64,000 nucleotides of DNA, from assembly GCF_003573695.1 (NCBI RefSeq), contig NC_039358.1:234435560-234499559 (forward strand). The letters run 5' to 3'. The translations under genes were made by a program, and so were the position numbers. Positions 21,891 through 33,619 of the stretch are shown here, piece by piece. The notes under the pieces are model-generated. The model saw only the letters and a program-made list of their open reading frames with translations, was not told where the DNA came from and searched no databases. Numbering within the stretch: the first letter of the stretch is position 1; every line of letters begins with the position of its first letter. The DNA comes from Papaver somniferum (taxonomy: Eukaryota; Streptophyta; Magnoliopsida; Ranunculales; Papaveraceae).

Positions 21891-24800
21891 ATGACTCAAC
21901 AAGCCACAGACGAGGTACATACTCAACTGTTTAACTTGTTTTTTCTCTTCCATTATTCCACATGTTCTATTTTTGTGTGTAAGGTTATCTAATTTAATTC
22001 ATGTTAAGTTATCAATTGAATCTATTCTTCTGTCACTGCTGTGTTAGTTGTCTAATTTATTTCATGATAACCTATGGAATAGGAGGATCCTTGTAATGCT
22101 TCAACCTCTAATACAAAACGTGATATAGCTTGGGAATGGGCTATATCAGTTAATCGGCGCGTCAAATGTAAGTTATGTGGTCATGAAATGAGTACCATTT
22201 TTAGATTTAAAGACCATCTTCTACGAATTCCAGGCGAGGTAAGACCTTGTCCATCCACTACACCGGAAATTATGAACAAAGTTGCAGAAAGCAGAAAATT
22301 AAAGATTCAGAAGAAAACAGACAAGAAGAGGATTCGTAAGTTTTTTGGTGATTTGGATCAAATTATGGAGCAAAGTGATGTGGAACTGGATGGTGGGAAT
22401 GTAAGGGCCAGTAAGAAAATTGTAACTAAAAGGAAATTCCATGTTGTGAGTGATGTTAGAGGTCCACTTGACTTACTAGTTAAATCAGATCCGGCGAAGC
22501 AGAAAACAATACAAGAGCTCCAGCCAGCAAAAAAGCAACTGAAATTGGAAGCATGGGATGCAATTGGCGCATGGCAAACCGAGCAGAAGCTTCTTAGGAA
22601 GACAAATAGAGATTGTGAAGGTGCTGCTACAGATCCTATAGAAATTAGGGACTCAAAACTAAAGAAGAAGGTAATGGAGGAACATGACCGTTCCCTTGAT
22701 GTAACAGGAATTCAACCACCTGCTACTGATGATACCCGTGAGTAATTCTTATATCTTCTTCAGTTTTGTGACTTGTTATGTTGTTGCTGGTTTCGTTTGC
22801 TTAATTACTTGTTTAAAATTATGGTAACCGATTGAACAAAATTTCATAGTTTCATCCGTTCAACCCGTTGTTGTTGTTCGTTTCGATTGCTTACGAATTT
22901 AAAATTTGATAATTGTGAAATTTCATAGTTTCATCTGCTAACTTAATTGCCCAGAGGAATCATTTCATTGCTTTGTCTCACTATTTGGGAATCCTCAATC
23001 TTTTAAATTCCCTAGAGGAATCATTTCATTGTCTTACTAATTGGGGATTTTTAATCTGTTAAATCCCCCTGAGGAACAGTAAGAAATTAAGAATCATTAT
23101 ATCGTCTTACTGATTGGGAATATTTCATGCAGCTGATACAATTGGGAGGAAGATGGAAAATGTTGAAAGAGCAGAAAAGTCTGGAGAACCAGAATCATTG
23201 ACAGGAATTACGGAAACTGTGGTTGAATCAGAGATTCTGGAGCATTACAAAAGTAAGTGTTTTGAATTGTCTGTGGAGCTTGAGAACCAGAAAGTCGAGT
23301 TCACTAAACTCCAGGGTAAATTGGCAGAGGTAGAAGAAACTAGAAAGACTGCTGGTACAGATGAGAGTGAACGGACACCCGCGGATGCAACTGAATGTTG
23401 GAGGAAAATGTTTTCTGATTTGGCGGAAACTATGGAGTCTCGCATTTTGGATTTGGAGAAGATAGTCCTGAGGATGGATGATAAAATTTCAACAGTGGAA
23501 GGATGTGTAGAGTCTCGCATTTCCAAGTTGGAGAGCCTAGTCCTGAGAAGTGGAAAAGAAAGTTCAATATTGAGATGTGTACAATTACGCCATTCTGAAA
23601 AGATGGAGTCCGAAGTGCAGGGTTCGCAAAATGACGTTAGTCAAAGGTGTGAAAAGCAAACGGATGAAAACGGCAGCAAGGATTCCGATGCGTATGAGTG
23701 TAAAACCAAAGAGAAGGTGCTGAATGTGTATGACGCTGATTGTTTACGTGTATCAAGTGAGGGTGAAAACGTTGGAGAAAGGAAGGGTTGGGGCTGTTCG
23801 GAGGAGAGACCATCTCAACATGGATCATCATCTCAAGATCATCTGGAAATGAGTACGGAGCCTTTTGTGAACTTTGTCTCAGACGATGACAGTGTTGAAA
23901 TTCTTGGCGAATTTGAAGTTTCAGATGGTTCTACTGATTCAGAAGGTTCTCTTGGGGTCTGTATGGACATGCTGGCGATGAAATATAGGAATACAAATGA
24001 AGACAAAGAAATAAAATGGGAGTTTGAGGCTGATATGCTTTCATCATTTGAAGAGGATCATGAGCTTTGTATGAAAGCTGTTTGTGCTCTCTATCGACAG
24101 CAGATTTCTGAAGGCAAGGGGTTGCTCCATAACAGCGATGCACTCAGGTATGTTAAATATTCTCTAGACATTTTCCTTCTTTTCCAATTCGCTTATAGAT
24201 TGGCTTGTTCAATGTCGCAAAAATTGGAGAGCTTGACATTTTTTATACTGTCTATGTCCAATTTCCTAATCTATTGCATGGACTCTTTCCATATTCTGTC
24301 GTTGAATTCATAGGTTGTTTTCCTAATGTCATGTGAATAATGCAATCATCTATTATTTAGCTCTACCTTAGAAAACTATCCTCTTATTTCATTAGTAGTT
24401 AGAGCATTATTACTTGCATATCACAATATCTGAAGACTTATCTTTATGCATTGGAATCAAAATGCATGTCAAGAGGAATGAGCATATCATACATTTGTTC
24501 TTTGCTCATATCCCAGTCAAAATATAGCACTTCCAGTCTATCTTTAATGAAAACTTGTGGTTGTTAAGTCTAAATATAGTTGGTGGAGATATGATATGAT
24601 TCTGCAAATAGGTTATCTAAATGAAATTTCAATATTTGTATTGACTGCGGATTTTGCATATCAATTATCGAAGGAAATAGGTGGCACCAGATAAATGAGT
24701 GGTTAGTTTCTTGATAATTGTCAGATAAAGAATTGGGAGCAGCAGAGTTTCTTGCTTGTGGCTTCAGCTGCACAGGGCAGGATAGCCCATTCAGCAAAAT

Positions 24801-25143
24801 GTTCATAGTTATGTCCAAGAGCAATGGACAAAATGGAATGAGAAGAATGAATCAACAGTAGCATCTTTTCTTGGGTTTCCGTTTTCATACACTTTTAGCC
24901 TTGCTGATATTTCCTCTTAACAGGTGTACTACTTTGGCCAAGTTTCTAATGAATGAGGACTGTGAAGGTGACCTGAACAAGTCTGTGAAAGAGTTGGAGA
25001 TATTTGATTCTAAAGGGGTTGAAGACTGCAAGAGGCTGGCTAGAAGATACTCGACGCAGTTATTCAGTATTTATGAAAACGGAAAAGATCCTTTTTTCCT
25101 TCCAGCTACAACTGCCAGCCATGGAGATGAAACTGCCAAGTGA
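21891..25143 (+). CDS. BED-finger plus coiled-coil protein, 4 exons, 637 aa
   Basis: Exons 21891-21914, 22083-22737, 23133-24147 and 24924-25143 splice to one intact frame (1914 nt). Exon 1 encodes MTQQATDE. Exon 2 has a BED zinc finger (WEWAISVNRRVKCKLCGHEM, then RFKDHLLRIPGEVRPC) followed by VVSDVRGPLDLL and AWDAIGAWQTEQKLL, the layout of the N-terminal part of plant hAT transposases. It ends DRSLDVTGIQPP, as in the WRC paralog. Exon 3 is coiled coil (LSVELENQKVEF, VEETRKTA, TMESRILDLEKI, VESRISKLESLV) then acidic (SDDDSVEILGEFEVSD). Exon 4 is a conserved cap (TTLAKFLMNEDCEGDL ... DCKRLARRYSTQL). It lacks the catalytic and dimerisation parts of a transposase, so it is best read as a domesticated DNA-binding protein. 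DNA binding and dimerisation are inferred. Confidence 0.8.
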
Positions 25144-26780
25144 TAGATTGTTGTGTAAGTGGACTTCTCTTGTTGTACAATTATGAAAAGGGAAACTGGT
25201 TAGTGTAATAAGTGATAGTATTATGGTAGTTACTCTTCAGGTTTTTATGGTAGGGTGTAAATGGAGAAAAACAACCTTTGTTCAGCTCATGGAACTGATA
25301 ATGAAATGTGTGAAATCTAATTACTGAAATGATAACAAGATTACCCCTTGTACTTTAGTATAACGTTTTGTAGAACGTAACAAGGTTGCTGACTGTGTGT
25401 TGCATAGTTTTTATGAGGAAGTCTAGTGGAAAAATAAAGTACATTTGGCATTGTATGTGCAAATTGTGTTATAATCAACATTATTACAGTTCTTTATCAT
25501 TCTTCATAACTTCTGAGTTTCAGTGCACATTCCAAATCTAAATGCTGAAAATTGCTATTAGCTTTCAATGCCATTCCTGGTGCAGAACTGCATGATAAAC
25601 CAATGAAATTTGAGTTTCAGCGAATTTCTTACCCTGTTCAGACCAATAAAAAAATGTAGCACCTCCCCATTCAGTTGGGTAGCCGTTAAGAAGAACAATC
25701 TTAACGAAATTTTGCCAAGTTATTGTAGGTGGCGCTCTAGATTTAAGTGAGTGTTTGTTTTCCCACTCACAGTACTTAGAAATATGAAGCAGTTTCTTTT
25801 AGAAAGCTCTATAGTTGAGTCCACCGCACGCAACATTTTTTGGTCACAAAGTTGGAATGCAAGTTCTTTGTCTATTTGAACTATGCTCATTCCGAACTCA
25901 AGTTTTATTGGCTTTGATGCAATACACCAAAATCTAGTAAGCAGGAGAAAATAGAAACAAATTATTGCTACAGATCTAAAAGTGGTGTTCTAAAGCACAC
26001 AGAATTGGAAACACCTGTACAATTTTACGAGTTTTTTTGTCAAGGAGCCAAGAGGGAAAAAAAAACTGATAATAAGAAACCTCACTACACATAGTTGGTC
26101 ATTGCCATGCTTGGGGAGACTAGCTCAGTGTTTTCAGACTTGTGAAGACTTGAATTTTAACAAAAGAAACTTCAGAGAGCTACTACATGGTTCAAGCATT
26201 CGTTAGCAAGTTTCTAACTTTTTACAGGAATCGACCAAAAGCTTCACCCAAAAAGAGGTAACAGAATATCTTCCTTTCAGTCTACAGTGGGACATTCATG
26301 GCCTTCAACTTGTCTAGAGTGACCTCCCCGTAAGAAACAAGTGAAATAAATTAGAACAGGTCCAAATCAACATTTCATGGGAACTGAAACCTACAAATAT
26401 TATTATGACTTTCTCTCTAATTAAGCAACACCGTCGTCTGTCGCTTCTCGAGCTTTACATGCTTTATCTTGTGAAATCATGGAGGGGTTCAAAACCATGT
26501 ATCGCAAAATTCCGAGGTTTATCGTTATTTTTCAGCAATATCTGGGAAGGTCACACTAAACTATACTAACCGCCATGTATTGAGGATGCCTACCCTATCA
26601 TTCAATCACTCCTGATAACAATTCCAGAGTTTTAAGTTTCAACTCCACTGCTCTGATGGTTATCGGTCATCTAATCAACATCTAGCAGTTCAATTCCACT
26701 CACTAATCAGCACAAGTTCAGGTTTTAATAATGAACTGGTTAAGTATGAAAGCTGAAGCCAAGAAGTAACAAATCAAATG
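25144..26780. other. Duplicated 3' flank, then intergenic DNA
   Basis: 25144-25600 copies the flank of the WRC-like gene. The remainder holds no clear gene, except a possible last ankyrin-TPR exon around 26290-26330 (minus strand, EVTLDKLKAMNVPL then stop). Confidence 0.5.
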
Positions 26781-26789
26781 GTACCTAAC

Positions 26790-29700
26790 CTTAATGCATC
26801 TTCAAGCTCTTTATTTTTAGGATCCAGTTTCAGACCACTGGAAAAAGTACTTGCTGCCTCGTCAAGCCTCTGCAGCAAAGCAGAAAAGATTACAAAAAAA
26901 ACAACGAATTATTTGAATAACGGGGAGCAGATAATTATCCAGCAAGAACAATGTGACAAATATGTACTTTCAGCATTTTCAGTGCTACGCCTGCTCTGTA
27001 ATGCGCCTTAGGCCAGTCTGGCCTTTCCAATATGCATTGAGTAGCATCTTCAAAAGCGAGATCTCCATTTTTTAAATACACATAGCACAAACTCCTGTTG
27101 GACAGCACAGCTGCATCGCGAGCCTTCATGTCGAGGGCCTGAAAAAAAACACTAGAGCGATCAACCCATCCATGGGAGGAAAAACACACACAAGACAGAT
27201 TAAAAGAAATAGACTAAGAATCAAAAAATCTTGAAGATTGATTTCCACATTTGAGAATATGCAACGAAAATATGGAACTAGTGGATATGGGTGGTTCCTA
27301 TTTTAACTCCGATATGGGAGAAGCATGTGCCTCTGTTATGTAACACTAACCCCTTTAAAACATCAATTGATATGTGCATTTAAGTTGCTTATAGATTAAG
27401 CTCTCTTTGTTGGGTAACACTGTGCAGTTGAGACTTGAAAATTTACTGTTCTGAAACTTGGTTGTAGATTTTGGAATAAGCATATAAGGAACTTAACTGA
27501 CGAAAACAGAAATGAACTCTTGAATCCTATCTCGTTCTAGATCATGATTTAAACAAATGCACATTTGTAGTATAAATTGTGATATTCGCTTGCAATTCCC
27601 GAAGGATCCAAATTGTATCGCATATGATGATATGTATGCTTAAAAATCATGATAATATCTACATGGAGGATGTTGTCTTATTTCACCTTCCATATAAAAG
27701 CCATCAATTCAATTAAATGCTTAACCTTAGAGTGTTTTGGTTACAAAAGGGTACCTCTGTGTACCAATATAATGCCAGCCAATAATCCTTCCTCTGGAAT
27801 GCACTTGTTCCCCTTGATTTAGCCACAAGAAAACTCTCCTTGATTTGACGAATCATCTGTCAGAAATGGAGATTTCAAACAACATATACCCTTGAAAGTT
27901 TTTATAAACTACATAGTTATGAACTTCATTACATGAAAGTTGGAATCAGCTGAATGCAACAAAAACAAAAACAAGAATGAAATGATAGGAATTTTAATGG
28001 TATGGCATACATACTACGAACTTAATATCGATCCAGAATTTCTAGTAACACAGGATGTCATGAAAAGATGGCGAAGTCATTTTGGCCCCAAAATGATATA
28101 ATTACCTTATTTTCAAACTCCTTAGAATTTGCATGCTTCATTATTCCATTAACGCTCCAGTCAACATACGATGGAACAGGAGAAGTAACAGGAAAAAGAA
28201 TCTCAACACCTCGATGATTGCCAATAGTAGCTACAATTTCTATTGGCTTTAGTCCGTGCTGTGACAAAAAGAAGTGGACTCTCATGAGCCAGACAACCTG
28301 TAGGTGATATCGATGAATCATCTGATAGTGTAATGATAAGAAAATGCAGTACAAAACTAAACAGAGGATTAAGAAAGTTGCGCCCTTCTTGCCCAAGGAC
28401 ACAGTAATCAATACAATCCCTTTGATTGTTGGTCTTAAAGTGACCCATGAAGCTTTGTAAAGTCGACTTATGATGTCCACTAAATGAACAGAGACCGAAA
28501 GTATATTTAGCTTACTATATTTGTAACATTTGGATCTGCACCAGCTTCAACCAGTAGCTTGATGATTTGTGTCGTCCCCCTTACTGTTTTTGTAACATTT
28601 GGAGCTGCACCAGCTTCATCCTTGATGATTTCTATTGCGCCCACTTCAGCTGCAACTATCAGAGCCTTCACTCCATCTCCTCCAAGATTTGGATCAGCAC
28701 CTGCCTGCACAGACAGCAGAAGATTTTAAAAGTTGGGTATAATTGCAAAACCCAAAAAAGGTAGAATAAACATACTATTGAGGCACCCCACAACCAGCAA
28801 GCAAATATCAAACAATCCTTAGATATGCATGTATGATGAAAAGTACAGTCACCACTCCTAAAGACCCACTCAAAAGAAATGGAACCAAGATAATATAGAA
28901 ATCAAGAAAAAGAAATAGCTTGAATGGATAAAAGAGGAGAAAGTTTACATTGACGGTACCTAATTTGGAAGGTAACAGCTCGAATCATTCATACTAGTTT
29001 AAAGATATGTTAGTAAAGTCCAACAAGAATGTGGGAAAATAAGTCTACCTTCAGTAATTTCTCCGCGCATTGCCAAGATTGAGAACCGATGGATGCCTGA
29101 AGTGGAGTAAATGTATCATGGAATACCAAATTAGGCTGCAAAGATAAAACAGATGGTAGATTCAGTGACCCCCTTGCTTTGAGAACAGAAGTAGAAACTG
29201 TGGAGGTAAACAGAGCGATTTTATGTTATTATAGCTTTCACGTAACGACTAAGCTGAAAAGGAGAAGCTTATAAAGAAAAATTAGAAAAGATTCAACTCA
29301 AGAGCCATAGGAAATATAAGCTTTTAGTTATACCGGTAGAGCTTACAATACATACTATCGTGTATAGATGATTTACCTTAAAAATATTTCTGATTTTGAA
29401 GAGTTAAAAATAAACATATATCCGTGATCAAGCATCTAATCAGGACATAATTCTAGATTACCATTCAGAAATCACTTGACATTTTGATAAACAGATAGCC
29501 ACACCTGTTCATGAAGAAAAGGCAAAATGCTACTCACATTGGCACCATGGTCAAGAAGAACTTTAACTGTATCAGGTTTGCTGGCAGTGGCAGCATATTG
29601 TAGCGGTGAGCCCATATCAGCTATAACATCCACATTAATACCTTTTGAAAGTAACAAGGGTATGACATCTGTATGTCCTGGAACACGAAAGAAAAAGCAT

Positions 29701-30812
29701 CACGATCTTATTTACGCACTCTAAGATGTCCAACTAATACATTGAAAAGTTACCACATCAATTGGCATGCAACTTACCTCTCCCAGCGACATAATGCAAA
29801 GGACTTCTATTTGAATCATCCAGTACTTCAGGATTGGCACCCATTGCAAGAAGATATTCTACAGCGTCCAAACGCCTTTCCATAGCTGCATGGAATAGGG
29901 GAGTTTTACCTGCGACTCACCGCAAATTGCAGAATTACTCACACTTGTATTAACATATTTTAAGAATATCAACCTCAACTTCAATTGTTAGAATTTAGAA
30001 CTACTCCACAAGTTATTATGGTCATATACCGCCTTTTCTTACCATTCAGTTACAGTAATCCACTCCTCCTCATACTCAAATTTAAGCTTATCAACAAAGA
30101 ACATTCACCCAAACATTGATTTCTTTGTAAACATAATAAAAATAATTCTTAGAAAACTGAAACTAAAAACACCCACACATTTACATCACAGTTATAAAAG
30201 AAAACTGAACACAAAACAGAAGAAAGATTGTTGAACATCATGCAATAGTCATTTCAGAAAACCCCTAAACGTTACAGCTACATGAACCAAAAAGAACAAT
30301 TTCCAATTCAACTCTTAAATTCCTAAGAGACTATTTTATACCTGATCCATCTTTGACATCAATTTCAGCTTCCATATCTTCAATCAAGTACTTAAGAACG
30401 TTCACTCTCCCTCCAGAAGCAAAGCAGCATGATGAATAGCACGTGTACCACCATCAGGATCCTTAGTATTGTTAACTATTCCTGGAATTCCATCTTTAAC
30501 AAATTGATCTATCACTGCTGCAATTGCTGATCCAAAACAAAATTATCAACAAAACAAAAATTAATAAATAAAGATCATCAAAAACAAATAAGAAATATTT
30601 TAAAATAAATAAATTGATGTTTACTTTTGAATCGATCGAGTTCGCCAACATGAGCAGCAAGTAGTAGCATCTTAGCTGTAAAAACAAAGAAGAAACAAAT
30701 GGATTTAGTAAAGAGGTAACTGAAAAAAATGAAGAGAGAAAAAAGTGTGAAACAAAAATAACTCTGATTAGGGTTATAGATGGTACGGACGTGCAGCTTG
30801 AATATACTCCAT
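26790..30812 (-). pseudogene. Ankyrin-repeat and TPR protein (TPR10-like), one frameshift
   Basis: About 11 exons on the minus strand keep the order of plant ankyrin-TPR proteins (Arabidopsis TPR10 type), which are thought to bind partners through both repeat types. Seen: MLLLAAHVGELDRFK (about 30620-30660), GKTPLFHAAMERRLDAVEYL (29780-29910), HTDVIPLLLSKGINVDV and GSPLQYAATASKPDTV (29540-29680), TPLQASIGSQSWQCAEKLLK (29050-29137), AGADPNLGG (28690), LKPIEIVATIGNHRGVEIL (28110-28260), TPR helices RKDYWLALYWYTE (27760-27857) and AAVLSNRSLCYVYLKNGD, RPDWPKAHYRAGVAL (26968-27139), then RLDEAASTF (26790-26875). Splice sites fit. One base seems lost at 30421-30423: HHAA is followed by a frame ending at TGA while SGGRVNVLKYLIED continues in the next frame. 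If that is a sequence error the gene could be functional. The first exon (ATG at 30812) is tentative. Confidence 0.75.
28507..28650 (-). repeat. ~63-bp exonic tandem duplication with two donor sites
   Basis: The ankyrin exon holds EAGAAPNVT followed by EAGADPNVT, each followed by a potential donor (AAAACA/GTAAGG and AATATA/GTAAGC). Splicing could use either. Confidence 0.7.
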
Positions 30813-30944
30813 GTCTGAGACAAGAAACAGGAAGATGAAGAAGAAGCAGCAGCAGCAAGGAGATGGTTTTACTTTACTTCCGGAAATGAAGAGAGAAGAA
30901 GAAAAGGGTTTTTCATGAAAAGGCGCGCCAAGTCTTTGCTTACC

Positions 30945-31627
30945 CCTAGTTAGTAAGTTCGCGAATCATTCGCGAATTTTTCCGTATCACGAATTTTACC
31001 GTCTTATTCACGTACGTTTGCAACTCCGAACCCAAATCGCGTATTATGTGGCATTCCCGGATTATTCGCGAATCGTTCACGAATTTTATGTATCCCGAAT
31101 GATACGTCCGCTTAATTCGCCATAAATTCTTTAGCTTTTACTTTTCAAAGACTCCATTTTTTGGGCTTTACTGCCTCCCGAACATACACGACCAAATATT
31201 AGACGTGTTGTAATTTTTATGAAACAAAAACGACTGAAGAGATTTGAAGGTGAAGGTGAGAGAGATCTCAAACTCACTAACCAAGCATCTAAACCACCAT
31301 ACGACGTCCTCTTGGATAACTAATGTTGTATATATTATTAATATCATCATATTGAGTTTATTTTTTCCTTAAATAACTCACACATATGCATAAAAATTGG
31401 TCTATGACCTTATAAATACAAATTATTTATTATATATAGATACCGAATTTTCAGAGCCGAACTCACATTTATAAATCGAATTATACACGTACGTATGCCG
31501 TTCCGAATTAATAACGAATCACGTCCCGTTGACCGAATTTTGGACCGAATCTGGATTTTACAAAACCGTATAATACTCGTACGTTTGTCGTTCCGTACAT
31601 TTGCCGAATCCCGAATTGCTAACTAGG
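30945..31627. mobile_element. hAT-type MITE, 683 bp
   Basis: The ends are CCTAGTTAGTAAGTTCGCG and, inverted, CCTAGTTAGCAATTCGGG. A perfect 8-bp duplication TGCTTACC flanks it (30937-30944, 31628-31635). The subterminal regions repeat ATTCGCGAAT and CGTACGT/CCGAAT motifs. No coding capacity. It sits about 130 bp upstream of the ankyrin-TPR gene start. Confidence 0.9.
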
Positions 31628-31771
31628 TGCTTACCTAGACGGTCTACTACGACAAGTCTTTACGGAAGAGGGTGGTTGGGTTTCGTCACAGGAATACGTA
31701 ACGTGGGAATATTTTTTATTCTTCTGTTAGGCCTATTCCTATGAGTAAGTCAAACACTGATTTTTGGCGTA

Positions 31772-32370
31772 CAATAGAACCTCTATAAATTAATACTCGT
31801 TAAAATAATAATTTCGTTAAAATAATAATAATTTTTGGTTTCTTTTTGGGCCTATAATGCTAATATAATAATTCGATAATATAATAATTTAATACGTTTC
31901 AAAAATTTCCTTTAACTATTTATATGTCCCAAATATTATATAAATTAATAATTACTAGTAAGAAAATTGATAAGTTTTTTATATACATCAAACTTTAGGA
32001 AAATATGAATCAATAGTTGCTTGTTTTTTTTTGAAGTTCAAATCCAATTTTATTTCATCCTTAATTACGGTGATTGACCGACCAACAATGTAAATGGTTT
32101 AATTACGGTTAATGACCAACAATTTCCAATGGATGAATGTCTAGTTTTCTGTTGTCATTAGTCAATAGTAGAATACTTCAAATTCCAAGTCGTTCAGATT
32201 AAATGAGGCAAATTCAATTTTTGACGTTATCAGTACGAAATATTCTCTAAATTAATATATTATTAATTTATCCTTAAAATAATAAATTATTAATTTATGA
32301 TAATTTAATATCTCTTTAAATTAATAAAATTTAGTAGCCCCAAGGCTATTAAATTATAGAGGTTTAACTG
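31772..32370. mobile_element. Emigrant-like (pogo/mariner) MITE, 599 bp
   Basis: The terminal repeats CAATAGAACCTCTATAAATT and, inverted, CAGTTAAACCTCTATAATTT match the known Emigrant MITE end (CAGTAAAACCTCTATAAATT). A TA duplication lies at 31770-31771 and 32371-32372. The interior is very AT-rich and noncoding. Confidence 0.85.
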
Positions 32371-32639
32371 TATATGCATCCACTATGGGTATGCCAAACT
32401 GCCAAACTCATATGTCTATATGTCACGAATAACATATAGGCATACACGACAGAATCCAGCGAGCGATAAAGTGTCCATCGCTTGATGGTCAATCCAGCGC
32501 TAGCGTTAGTCAAGCTGTCGCTCGCTAGTCTGATCAACGCCTATCAGATCTTCATCCAACGGCTACCATTTCCCCCTCTATAAGTACATAACTTCTACCC
32601 ATTTCAACCCAACTTTAAATTCAAATTCATTTCAATATG

Positions 32640-33010
32640 CCTAGTGCTCGCATAACCAAAGTGGATTTTACTCCAGAAAAAGATGTTTTCTAATTCGAAG
32701 TTGGGTTTCAGTTGCAAGTGATAGAGATTTCAACTTAGAGACTTTTAACTTATGGGAAACTGTGTTTCGAAGGTTCGCGACGTTAAGTCATGTAAATCCA
32801 AGAAGAACAAATGAGTGTCTTCAAAATCGTTATTGTTCCATCAATAACAATGTTAGAAAATTTCAGCAAATTATGTGGTTGATAAAAGGGGATAATCTTA
32901 GATTGTCAAATGAAGAACTAAAAATTAGAACTCATACCAAATTTGCCGAAGACAACGGAAGATGGTTTAGTCACGACGAATGTTATGAACTTTACAATGT
33001 TCATGTGTAG
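32640..33010 (+). pseudogene. PIF/Harbinger ORF1-like (Myb/SANT, NAM-associated) relic
   Basis: From ATG 32639 the first frame gives MPSARITKVDFTPEKDVF then a stop. The next frame gives SWVSVASDRDFN, TFNLWETVFRRF, NECLQNRYCSINNNVRKFQQ and ends at 33010. This is the trihelix-like domain of Harbinger DNA-binding partners and plant relatives. One frameshift near 32690 breaks it. A TATA-like CTATAAGTA is at about 32577. Sequence at 32383-32520 resembles 43897-44090 (CCACTATGGG, AGCGAGCG, CTAGCGTTA). Confidence 0.6.
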
Positions 33011-33411
33011 GGATTCAAATTATAAGTTTGTATTTACAATCCAACAAGATGATAATTGAAACTCAATATTTGATTCTCATTCATTCTGGCCTACCAAAAT
33101 CTGACGTGGAATACACTAGTGAGAGTGTTATGAAATAAAGCTCACACATTCATTCTCGCTCCGAGAGCAGTTACACTTTCAACTTATTTTGCGCAGTGCC
33201 TTCCAAAATTTTTTTTAACCCCCACTTACTCGATCCATCCCGAGACGATGATCAAAACTAATCCCCACTTCTGTCCCGAACAAAGAAGCCTCTGATCAAA
33301 ACTAATCCCACTGCTTTTTTCCGGTGTTTTCTTCTTCATAATTTTATTTATTTATTATTATTTTTATAAATTGGCAGTATTTAGCAGGGGGTCTTTCCAT
33401 TTGAAAGGGTA

Positions 33412-33497
33412 TTGGCAGATCTCGATTCTCTTTTATCAAGTTCACACCATTCATTAACTAAACAAAACCCATCTTTGTTAAATTCATTAACTGAAAG
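33412..33497 (+). pseudogene. Host exon fragment interrupted by copia
   Basis: An open segment LADLDSLLSSSHHSLTKQ continuing SLLNSLTES runs into the copia insertion. The first codon is TTG, so it may instead begin at an acceptor (TTGGCAG). Product unknown. Confidence 0.3.
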
Positions 33498-33619
33498 TGT
33501 TAGAGTTTTTGGTATAATGCCTTACCCTCTTTTGAGAGATAATGGCCATATATATTATTATTATTTTGGTCAATTAAGGAGAATATCCTGTGACCGTAAA
33601 TAAGGTAGAGTATCTTCTA

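Noticed and set aside
30496..30858. Leucine-rich 120-codon minus ORF resembling a membrane protein
   Set aside because: It spans the putative 5' exon and intron of the ankyrin-TPR gene in other frames; no motif support.
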